DNA of 64,000 nt from Chryseobacterium indologenes. Its GTDB lineage: Bacteria; Bacteroidota; Bacteroidia; Flavobacteriales; Weeksellaceae. A program made the position numbers and the translations under genes. This document shows positions 9,187 to 16,069 of this stretch, one piece after another (the first letter of the stretch is position 1; each line of letters begins with the position of its first letter). The stretch is from positions 13,225 through 77,224 of the forward strand of contig DJTE01000028.1 in NCBI GenBank assembly GCA_002439165.1. The letters run 5' to 3'. The notes below the pieces were generated by a model. The model was not told the origin of the DNA. It saw only the letters and a program-made list of their open reading frames with translations, and searched no databases.

Positions 9187-10083
9187 ATGGCTAAATCTGT
9201 AGAAGAGTTTAATAAGAAAAGGCTTCGGTCCAGCAATATTACAGTGGTGATAAGTATTGCCTTAGTGTTATTTTTACTGGGGCTTATGGGGCTTATTCTG
9301 ATGAATGCACAGAAGTATTCAGACTATCTTAAAGAACAACTTGTTGTAAATGCATATTTCGATGAAAATTATGATGTAAAAGATTCGGCTAAAATATTAA
9401 AACAGGAGAGTGAAGCAGTTCAGCAGATCCAGAAACTGGAATCGGTAAAGCGTACTACCTACATCTCAAAGAAAATGGCTTCGGCAGAGGCAAAGAAGAG
9501 TTTAGGAGTCAACAGTGAAGCGCTTTTTGAAGACGATATTTTTCCTGCTTCCGTAGAAATTGCCCTGAAGCCGGAATATACGGATTCTGCTAAGATCGGG
9601 AAGGTGCTTTCACAAATTAAATCGGTGCCCGGAATTGTAGATGTGAAAAACGATTCCGATTCTCAGAAAATCTATGATAAACTGAATCAGATCCTTAAGT
9701 GGATTCTGGCCTTCTGTATTTTATTCCTGGTTCTTGCTATTGTATTAATCAATAACTCGATCAGGCTGAAAGTATTTTCAAAAAGATTTATCATTAAAAC
9801 CATGCAGCTGGTAGGAGCGAAGCGCAGGTTTATCCTGATTCCTTTTATCAAAGAGGCACTTATTCTCGGAGTTTTAGGAGCCATACTCGGATTGCTGGCA
9901 TTATTCGGAATCTGGTATTATTTTACAACCACCATCAAGACTCCTTTCGTACAGGATACCAATCAGTATATATGGCTGGTGGTACTGGTATTCGGAGTAG
10001 GGATTTTCATCAGTGTATTAAGTACAATCATTGCAACATGGAGATTCTTAAGATCTAATGTTGACGACTTATATTATTCTTAA
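9187..10083 (+). CDS. ftsX: Cell division protein FtsX (permease-like subunit)
   Basis: The 298-residue protein has a membrane segment at about 19-39, a large extracytoplasmic domain (about 45-165), and three more membrane segments (about 172-192, 220-245 and 262-287). The C-terminal end ATWRFLRSNVDDLYYS is typical of flavobacterial FtsX. FtsX works with the ATPase FtsE to control peptidoglycan hydrolases at the division site. ftsE is not next door, which is usual in Bacteroidota. The next gene begins two bases after the stop, so the two are probably cotranscribed. Confidence 0.95.
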   Translation: MAKSVEEFNKKRLRSSNITVVISIALVLFLLGLMGLILMNAQKYSDYLKEQLVVNAYFDENYDVKDSAKILKQESEAVQQIQKLESVKRTTYISKKMASAEAKKSLGVNSEALFEDDIFPASVEIALKPEYTDSAKIGKVLSQIKSVPGIVDVKNDSDSQKIYDKLNQILKWILAFCILFLVLAIVLINNSIRLKVFSKRFIIKTMQLVGAKRRFILIPFIKEALILGVLGAILGLLALFGIWYYFTTTIKTPFVQDTNQYIWLVVLVFGVGIFISVLSTIIATWRFLRSNVDDLYYS

Positions 10084-10084
10084 C

Positions 10085-10381
10085 ATGAGCAAAAAGACAG
10101 ATAAATTTTCCGCTTCAGCGTTTGGCAGGGAAACTGAAGTTTCACAGGAAAACACTTTTTATTTCGGACAGCAGAACTTTAAGTGGATGCTGATAGGACT
10201 TGCATTTATCGTTGTAGGATTCCTTCTGATGATGGGGCCGGATGCCAATACAGTGGATGGCAAGTTTGATCCCAATTCATGGAATGACGGTATTTTCTCT
10301 ATCCGCAGAATCAGAATTGCCCCATTATTTGTGGTGATAGGTTTTGCCATAGAAGTATATGCGATTTTAAAAAGAAAGTAA
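10085..10381 (+). CDS. DUF3098 family membrane protein
   Basis: This 98-residue protein has two hydrophobic segments (about 32-50 and 76-93) and a short polar loop, as in the DUF3098 family of Bacteroidota. The ATG at 10085 is preferred over a frame extension into ftsX because it follows the ftsX stop directly and gives the usual N-terminus MSKKTDKFS. Function is unknown. The fixed position behind ftsX suggests an envelope or division role, which is inference. Confidence 0.88.
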   Translation: MSKKTDKFSASAFGRETEVSQENTFYFGQQNFKWMLIGLAFIVVGFLLMMGPDANTVDGKFDPNSWNDGIFSIRRIRIAPLFVVIGFAIEVYAILKRK

Positions 10382-10411
10382 TTAATAAATTCTTTATTGA
10401 GAGATTAAGAA

Positions 10412-10469
10412 ATTAAGAGGTTCGAAATTTATTCCGGATCTCAGGATCTCTTAATCTTTTAATTTTTTT
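10412..10469 (+). terminator. Weak hairpin with T-run before uppP
   Basis: Arms attaagag (10412-10419) and ctcttaat (10448-10455) are perfectly complementary but enclose about 28 bases; a T-rich stretch follows. It could be a weak terminator or attenuator splitting ftsX-DUF3098 from uppP, or chance in AT-rich DNA. Confidence 0.3.
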
Positions 10470-10482
10470 ACAGACACAAAAT

Positions 10483-11301
10483 ATGGATTTAATTAAGGCA
10501 ATTATCATTGCTATTATTGAAGGACTTACAGAGTACCTTCCGATTTCGTCTACGGCCCACATGGGATTTACAGCCAATCTGCTGGGACTACCTGAAGATG
10601 AATTCCTGAAAATGTTTCAGGTTTCCATTCAGTTCGGTGCTATTTTATCAGTAGTTGTTGCTTACTGGAAAAAATTCTTTGACCTGAATAATCTTCAGTT
10701 TTATTTTAAACTTGGTTTTGCTGTGGTTCCTGCATTGGTTTTAGGATATCTGTTTGATGATAAAATAGAAGCGGTTCTTGGAAATCAGATTGCCATTTCA
10801 TCCGTATTGGTATTGGGCGGAGTGGTCCTGTTGTTTGCCGATCAGTGGTTCAAGAATCCTAAGATCGATGATGAAAAAGGAATTACCATAAAAAAGGCGG
10901 TGACGATTGGTTTCTGGCAGTGTCTGGCCATGATGCCGGGAACAAGCCGGAGTGCAGCTTCCATCATCGGTGGAATGACGCAGGGACTTACCAGAAAGGC
11001 TGCTGCGGAATTTTCATTCTTTCTTGCAGTACCTACCATGCTTGCCGTAACCGTATACTCTGTTTTTCTTAAAACATGGGGCAAAGGAACCGTAAATCCT
11101 CAGAAAGGATACGAAATGATTATGGCTTCCCAGGATCACATCATGATTTTCATTGTAGGAAATGTAGTGGCGTTTATCGTTGCTCTTATTGCAATCAAAG
11201 CATTTATCGGAGTCCTTAATAAATATGGTTTCAAACCCTGGGGATGGTATCGTATTTTTGTTGGAGTTGCCCTGCTGATCTATTTCTATTTCTTTAAATA
11301 A
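10483..11301 (+). CDS. uppP: Undecaprenyl-diphosphatase (BacA/UppP)
   Basis: The 272-residue polytopic protein carries both family signatures: the EGLTEYLPISSTAH region (E13, E17, H26) and PGTSRS (152-157). It removes a phosphate from undecaprenyl pyrophosphate to recycle the lipid carrier for peptidoglycan and other glycans, and over-production gives bacitracin resistance in other species. Length and hydrophobic pattern match the family. It is followed without a gap by a small lipoprotein gene. Confidence 0.96.
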   Translation: MDLIKAIIIAIIEGLTEYLPISSTAHMGFTANLLGLPEDEFLKMFQVSIQFGAILSVVVAYWKKFFDLNNLQFYFKLGFAVVPALVLGYLFDDKIEAVLGNQIAISSVLVLGGVVLLFADQWFKNPKIDDEKGITIKKAVTIGFWQCLAMMPGTSRSAASIIGGMTQGLTRKAAAEFSFFLAVPTMLAVTVYSVFLKTWGKGTVNPQKGYEMIMASQDHIMIFIVGNVVAFIVALIAIKAFIGVLNKYGFKPWGWYRIFVGVALLIYFYFFK

Positions 11302-11751
11302 ATGAAAAGCAATACTTTTAAAATACTGGCTGTCTGCGGTTCAGTAATGTCCTGTGCACCGGCGCATACCGTCTTTGTAAAAAACAATACCGATGAAAGG
11401 CTGGATTTTTTTGTTGAACTGAAAGAGAAAACCCAGGTTAAAGAACTGCTGATCTGCAAAGAGCTGGTTCCGGATGAAAAGCTTGAAAGAAAAGCTTTCA
11501 TCAGTTATTATAAAGAAGAGAAATGCTATCACCAGACGGTAAATGCCATAAATAATCAAAACTATAAATTTACGCTGCCTGTAAACTATACCGTTAATAT
11601 TGCTCCCAATAATTCCGTTTATCCTTTTAAGGCAATTTATTACATGAGGGAGGGAGTAAAGTGCTTTATCAATACAGGTACTTCCGCAGAATGCCGGCAG
11701 AAAACAAGCCAGCAGCCCGGTTTAGTAAATATTACAGAAATTTTAGAATAA
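11302..11751 (+). CDS. Small putative lipoprotein of unknown function
   Basis: The 149-residue protein has an N-terminal hydrophobic stretch ending in a lipobox-like VMSC (Cys18). The remainder is a soluble domain with several cysteines (about 53, 74, 122 and 131). I do not recognise a family. The ATG directly abuts the uppP stop, and the stop codon TAA shares its last base with the truB ATG. It is therefore embedded in a coupled operon. Possible roles in the envelope are only a guess. Confidence 0.75.
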   Translation: MKSNTFKILAVCGSVMSCAPAHTVFVKNNTDERLDFFVELKEKTQVKELLICKELVPDEKLERKAFISYYKEEKCYHQTVNAINNQNYKFTLPVNYTVNIAPNNSVYPFKAIYYMREGVKCFINTGTSAECRQKTSQQPGLVNITEILE

Positions 11752-12449
11752 TGACAGCTGAAGAACTGCAATCAGGATATGTGTTTTTATTGGACAAACC
11801 TCTGGACTGGACTTCCTTCCAGGCTGTCAATAAAATGAAATATAAACTCAAAAGAGAATTTGGCCTTCCCAAAAAGTTCAAAATAGGACACGCAGGAACT
11901 CTTGACCCGAGAGCAACGGGGCTGCTTATCGTGTGCTGTGGAAAGTTCACCAAGAAAATCCCGGAAATCCAGGATGCTCCCAAAGAATACTGGACAGAGA
12001 TCAAAACAGGTGTTCAGACAGAATCGTATGATACTGAAAAACCGGAGATCCTTCATCAGGATATATCTCATATTTCAGAGGAAATGATCCGTGAAGCACT
12101 TGATAAGTTTGTGGGAGAAATAGAGCAGAAACCACCGGTATACTCAGCGATTAAAATTGATGGTGAAAGGGCTTATAATCTGGCCAGAGCGGGAGAGGAA
12201 GTAGAAATGAAATCCAGAAAAACCACCATATTCTACATTAAAGATATAAAAATTGAACTTCCTTTAGTCAGCTTTACAGTAGGATGTTCAAAAGGAACTT
12301 ATATACGGAGTCTGGCGCATGATATAGGCCGGGAGCTGGGAGTGGGGGCTTACCTTACGCAGCTCAGACGGACAAAGATAGGAGACTATACCGTTGAAAA
12401 TGCTACCTCTGATTATTTAGATAATGAATTCAGATTTGAAAATATATGA
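11751..12449 (+). CDS. truB: tRNA pseudouridine(55) synthase
   Basis: The 232-residue protein matches TruB: KPLDWTS near the N-terminus and GHAGTLDPRATGLL with the catalytic aspartate D52. It isomerises U55 in the T-loop of tRNAs. An upstream in-frame start would add 30 residues inside the lipoprotein gene; I chose the ATG at 11751 because MTAEELQSGYVF is the usual flavobacterial start and it overlaps the previous stop by one base. It is shorter than E. coli TruB (about 314), as is normal in Bacteroidota, which lack much of the C-terminal extension. Confidence 0.95.
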   Translation: MTAEELQSGYVFLLDKPLDWTSFQAVNKMKYKLKREFGLPKKFKIGHAGTLDPRATGLLIVCCGKFTKKIPEIQDAPKEYWTEIKTGVQTESYDTEKPEILHQDISHISEEMIREALDKFVGEIEQKPPVYSAIKIDGERAYNLARAGEEVEMKSRKTTIFYIKDIKIELPLVSFTVGCSKGTYIRSLAHDIGRELGVGAYLTQLRRTKIGDYTVENATSDYLDNEFRFENI

Positions 12450-13024
12450 TGAAAAATCTATTTCTGTTGGGATTGCTGTTTACTTCCGCTTTGTTTTCTG
12501 CACAGGAGACGGAAACCCGAAAACCCAAAATGGACTTTTATTTTAATCCGGCGCTTAACTTGGGCTATAATGGGAACTATAAAAAACCGGAGGCTGTTAA
12601 TTCCCAATATATTCAGCCCGGGCACTTAGGGAAAATTACGTATGGAATCACCGCAATAGGAGGTTATAATTTTCTTCCTAACTTTGCGGTCGGAACTGGC
12701 CTGAGATACAGTTTTGCAGAAAATAACAATCATATGGTATTCTGGATGATCCAGCCCAAGATTATTTTTTCACCGGGAGACCGGCCTTTTTATATCGATT
12801 TCAACTATGGAAAGCAGATCAATCATTCGGCGGTTTCCGATTCTGAACTTTGGGGAGCAAGACTGGGGATGATGGTTTCCTATTCAAAAAGGCTGAGCCA
12901 GGAAGGAGGAATTGTATTGGAAGCACAAAAGATACAGGGAGATTCCAACGCCCTTTTCATTGGATTAAGCTACGGAATCACGATTTTCAGCAATAAAAAT
13001 TATACCGGTTACGGAGAAGATTAA
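12446..13024 (+). CDS. Putative outer-membrane beta-barrel protein
   Basis: The 192-residue protein has a signal peptide (about 1-20, cleavage near FSAQ), then alternating hydrophobic strands rich in aromatic and glycine residues, ending in a strand-like LFIGLSYGITIF. This pattern fits a small outer-membrane beta-barrel (about eight strands), but I do not recognise a named family. The start overlaps the truB stop (ATGA), and its stop TAA overlaps the rluF ATG by one base, so translation is probably coupled on both sides. Confidence 0.72.
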   Translation: MMKNLFLLGLLFTSALFSAQETETRKPKMDFYFNPALNLGYNGNYKKPEAVNSQYIQPGHLGKITYGITAIGGYNFLPNFAVGTGLRYSFAENNNHMVFWMIQPKIIFSPGDRPFYIDFNYGKQINHSAVSDSELWGARLGMMVSYSKRLSQEGGIVLEAQKIQGDSNALFIGLSYGITIFSNKNYTGYGED

Positions 13025-13746
13025 TGGAAAAAACGCGCATCAATAAATATCTGTCAGAAGTAGGGTACTGTTCAAGAAGAGCGGCAGATAAACTTTTGGA
13101 AGAAGGAAGAATAACGATTAACGGGAAAGTTCCGGAACTGGGAACCAAAGTTTCTGATGAAGACCTTGTGGAAGTAGACGGAAAACCGATCCGCGAACCT
13201 CAGGACAAACCTGTTTATATTGCCTTCAACAAACCGGTAGGAATTGTCTGTACCACAGATACCAGGCGTGAAAAGAACAATATTGTAGATTACATCAGCC
13301 ATCCGAAAAGAATTTTCCCGATCGGAAGACTGGATAAACCCAGTGAAGGTCTTATCCTGCTGACCAGTGACGGAGATATCGTCAATAAAATCCTCAGGGC
13401 AAGGAATAACCACGAAAAAGAATATCTTGTTCGCGTAGACAAACCCATTACCCCGAGATTCCTTGAAAAAATGAGAAACGGTGTGCCTATTCTGGATACC
13501 GTTACCAAAAAATGTGAGGTAGAGAAGATTGATGATATGAATTTCCGTATCATTCTTACCCAGGGACTGAACAGACAGATCCGCAGAATGTGCGAATACC
13601 TCGGCTATGATGTAAAAAAACTGAAACGTATCAGAATTATGAACATTAAGCTGGACCTTCCGGTAGGAAAATGGAGAGATCTTACGGAGCAGGAACTTTC
13701 AGCACTTAATCTGCTGCTTGAGGACTCAAGTAAAACAGTGGATTAA
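13024..13746 (+). CDS. rluF: 23S rRNA pseudouridine synthase, RluF type
   Basis: The 240-residue protein has an S4 RNA-binding domain (about 1-60) and a RsuA-type pseudouridine synthase domain with the catalytic aspartate in IGRLDKPSEGL (D104). Stretches such as NNHEKEYLVRVDKPIT, GVPILDTVTKKC and GLNRQIRRMCEYLGY closely resemble E. coli RluF, which modifies U2604 (and can act on tRNA-Tyr). It is the last gene of the ftsX-to-rluF run. No terminator was found in the 180 bases after it. Confidence 0.9.
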   Translation: MEKTRINKYLSEVGYCSRRAADKLLEEGRITINGKVPELGTKVSDEDLVEVDGKPIREPQDKPVYIAFNKPVGIVCTTDTRREKNNIVDYISHPKRIFPIGRLDKPSEGLILLTSDGDIVNKILRARNNHEKEYLVRVDKPITPRFLEKMRNGVPILDTVTKKCEVEKIDDMNFRIILTQGLNRQIRRMCEYLGYDVKKLKRIRIMNIKLDLPVGKWRDLTEQELSALNLLLEDSSKTVD

Positions 13747-13764
13747 AACCATGTCATTTCCTGT

Positions 13765-13917
13765 CTATTCAAATTTGTAACCCCATTCATCATCGAATCT
13801 CTTTCTGTCTTCAGGAATCATTCTGTCTCTGAGAAGACGGAATGTATAGCCGTTTTTTAGAATATCTCGATCAAAATACTTCCGGAAAAATGTCAAAAGT
13901 GTAGTATTTCTACGATT
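13765..13917 (-). pseudogene. Coding remnant: C-terminal fragment without a start
   Basis: On the minus strand a 50-codon frame runs from a stop (13918-13920) to a TAG at 13765. Its last residues, RMIPEDRKRFDDEWGYKFE, have the composition and charge pattern of a real protein C-terminus, and codon choice resembles neighbouring genes. There is no plausible start codon; the only ATG would leave 18 residues. I read it as the tail of a decayed gene. The family is unknown, and a chance open frame is possible. Confidence 0.4.
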
Positions 13918-13926
13918 TTACTATGA

Positions 13927-15189
13927 CTATTTAAGGTACAGCCTCATCCGTGCCTCATATTCGGGCTTCACCTTCAGGAGTTTCCATATTTTCTTATCAT
14001 CGGAATTGCTGATGCGGTAGAATATGATTTTGTCTGCGGAGTATTTAAAATAGGGATGATTTTTCAGCCAGTCTTCAGGAGCATCGGCTAAGGTATATCT
14101 GGAAACTTCTGAGGAATTCAGGGGACATATGGAAATCAGCTTCTGAACTATTTCTTTATCGATATTATAAGTTTCCAGAATCTGTTCTTTAGTGATAAAA
14201 CCTCCCAGTTTCCTTCGGAAACCAATAAGGTATCCTGCGCTTTTTTCATCCAGACCAAACTCTGTTAACTGCTTAAAACTGATTGTATTCAGATCTGTTT
14301 TTGAAAAATCGGTTTTCTCCTGCTGTTTTTCATTATTTATGATGACTGATAAATTTAATTTGATATAAGGCTTCAGTTCCCGGAACTTTTCAGGGGAGAT
14401 GACAAAGCATTTCTGGATGTCTTCAAGGCTTTTAAAATTTCCATGAAGATTCCGGTCGCGGTAATTCACAATGGTCGCGGCTTGTTTTTCAGAAAAACCG
14501 AGTGACTTCCATCCGTCCCGGTTTAATGTATTAGGATCAAAAGGACGGTAATCTGTTGTTGTACCGTTATTTCCGGATGAGTTTTTAAGATGATCCTGCG
14601 TTTTTGAAGGCAGAAGGAGGTAAGGGCTAAGTTTGGTATACGCCTCATCGGAAATAATGAAGCATTCTTTGAACTTTTCTTTGCTGATAAAACTTCCGCC
14701 CAGATAATTCCTGTATTTCACAATAGCTTGGGATTGTTTTTCACTGAAGCCCATCTGCATCCAGTCTGCGGCAGAAAGACGGTCGGGATTGAATTTTCCG
14801 GAAACACTGATTTTTTTCTTTTCAAAACTTTTAAAATGTTCTTCATCCTTTTCCGGAAGCATAAGATAAGGCTCCAGTAAGGTAAATTTTTCTGAAGAGA
14901 CAGCATAACATTTACTGAACTGTTCTTTGGTAGCAAACCGGCCGCCAATCATTTTTTTATAATTAAGAATGGTTTTGATCTGTTTTTCAGAAAAGCCAAG
15001 TTTCTGCCATTGTTTTTCATCCAGAGAGTTGGGATCAAAATAAGACAGGTCCGGAGTACCTACTTCAGAAATAAATCTGATGTTGGGAAAATCAGCCTTT
15101 TCTCTGTCGATATATTTCTGAAAGGCCATCAGGACAATCAGCAGCATTCCCAATAATGCCATTTTCCGGTAATAAATTTTTCTCATCAT
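13927..15189 (-). CDS. Membrane-anchored protein with four helix-hairpin-helix repeats
   Basis: The 420-residue protein has one N-terminal membrane segment (about 11-24) and then four repeats of 65-70 residues. Each begins FDPN-like, contains W..LGFSEKQ..TI..YR...GG.F..KE..., and ends with a PYL-like helix; the fourth is more divergent. This is the ComEA-type HhH fold, which in ComEA binds DNA during natural transformation. A longer multi-repeat form is common in Flavobacteriia, where its function is not established. A promoter-like box lies almost at the start codon, so the true start may be the second ATG (15186) or the ATG at residue 10. Confidence 0.8.
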   Translation of the reverse strand: MMRKIYYRKMALLGMLLIVLMAFQKYIDREKADFPNIRFISEVGTPDLSYFDPNSLDEKQWQKLGFSEKQIKTILNYKKMIGGRFATKEQFSKCYAVSSEKFTLLEPYLMLPEKDEEHFKSFEKKKISVSGKFNPDRLSAADWMQMGFSEKQSQAIVKYRNYLGGSFISKEKFKECFIISDEAYTKLSPYLLLPSKTQDHLKNSSGNNGTTTDYRPFDPNTLNRDGWKSLGFSEKQAATIVNYRDRNLHGNFKSLEDIQKCFVISPEKFRELKPYIKLNLSVIINNEKQQEKTDFSKTDLNTISFKQLTEFGLDEKSAGYLIGFRRKLGGFITKEQILETYNIDKEIVQKLISICPLNSSEVSRYTLADAPEDWLKNHPYFKYSADKIIFYRISNSDDKKIWKLLKVKPEYEARMRLYLK

Positions 15190-15193
15190 ACCA

Positions 15194-15224
15194 CAAACTT
15201 ATCAATACAAACAAGTTGAGGCAA
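15194..15224 (-). promoter_or_regulatory. Candidate promoter of the HhH gene
   Basis: On the minus strand, TTG (15224-15222), a 20-base spacer and TAAGTTTG (15201-15194) match the Bacteroidetes -33/-7 pattern. The -7 box ends only four bases before the first ATG, which implies a leaderless or nearly leaderless transcript, or a start further in. Confidence 0.55.
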
Positions 15225-15509
15225 TAGGAAAGTATAAAGTGAATGTTTTTATAATAGAGAAATAATTATCCGGTTTAAAATATAAATCAAAATAAGGTGA
15301 TATTTTTAAATAATTAAATACCAGCACCTTAATTTGCTTTTTTGGAAAATTAATGTGAGCTGTGTAGGGAATCCCTGAAGAAATATTTCTATTATTTCCG
15401 AAGGCCGGGACAGATCATTTTGAAATATTTTAATCCCGCTGATATACGGATCCGCTGATTCGGGTATCTGATCCTGTAAAGTGCTACAAACCCGAAAACG
15501 GACAGAATT
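15225..15509. other. Non-coding gap, nothing recognised
   Basis: This AT-rich stretch between the HhH gene promoter and the end of the MerR gene has no convincing open frame, hairpin terminator or repeat that I could recognise. Confidence 0.6.
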
Positions 15510-15851
15510 TTATTCAGGATGATCAGCTAAAGAATCCTTCAGCTTAAGAAGTTCAGCTTTCACAAATTCAAGGCGGTCGATTAAGGTAACGGTTTCGGAT
15601 ATTTTACTGTTGGTAGTCAGAGCAATCCTTGCACCATCCAGTGTATACCCTTTTTCCTTAACCAGATGGTAGATCATCTGAAGGTTTTTAATGTCTTCCG
15701 GAGTGAAATAACGGTTCCCTTTTTTATTCTTCTTAGGTTTGATAATAGGGAATTCCTGTTCCCAATAGCGTATTAATGAAGTGTTTACGTCAAATGCCCT
15801 GGCCACTTCTCCAATAGAATAATACAGCTTATCAGGTAGATTTATTTTCAT
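15510..15851 (-). CDS. MerR family transcriptional regulator
   Basis: The 113-residue protein begins MKINLPDKLYYSIGEVA and has a winged-helix MerR DNA-binding domain (YYSIGEVARAFDVNTSLIRYWEQEF, about residues 10-35, then KKGNRYFTPEDI), followed by a helical tail with many leucines that likely dimerises. A start at 15872 would add seven residues; the inner ATG gives the usual flavobacterial N-terminus. No metal- or ligand-binding cysteines are seen. The target is unknown; it lies upstream of the HhH gene in the same direction but about 320 bases away. Confidence 0.87.
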   Translation of the reverse strand: MKINLPDKLYYSIGEVARAFDVNTSLIRYWEQEFPIIKPKKNKKGNRYFTPEDIKNLQMIYHLVKEKGYTLDGARIALTTNSKISETVTLIDRLEFVKAELLKLKDSLADHPE

Positions 15852-16069
15852 GTGATGAATCCTAAAGTCCAAAGATAAAAATTTTTCAAAACCGGATGCA
15901 AATATATAAGGTCAAATCTCTTGTAAAAACCTTTGATAATAGCTTCTGTATGTGCTTTTTTTTGGATATTCCGCATTGTTCTTTTTATTTTTTTTCAATG
16001 GAATGTGCTGATTTTGTGTTATTTATTTGTTAAATATTATTAAATTAGTAAACACTAAAATTACACATT

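Noticed and set aside
10410..10440. tRNA-like T-arm ggttcgaaat
   Set aside because: No acceptor or anticodon arm can be built around it.
11661..11750. 30-codon N-terminal extension of truB
   Set aside because: It lies inside the lipoprotein gene, and the TAATG overlap at 11751 with MTAEELQSG is the better start.
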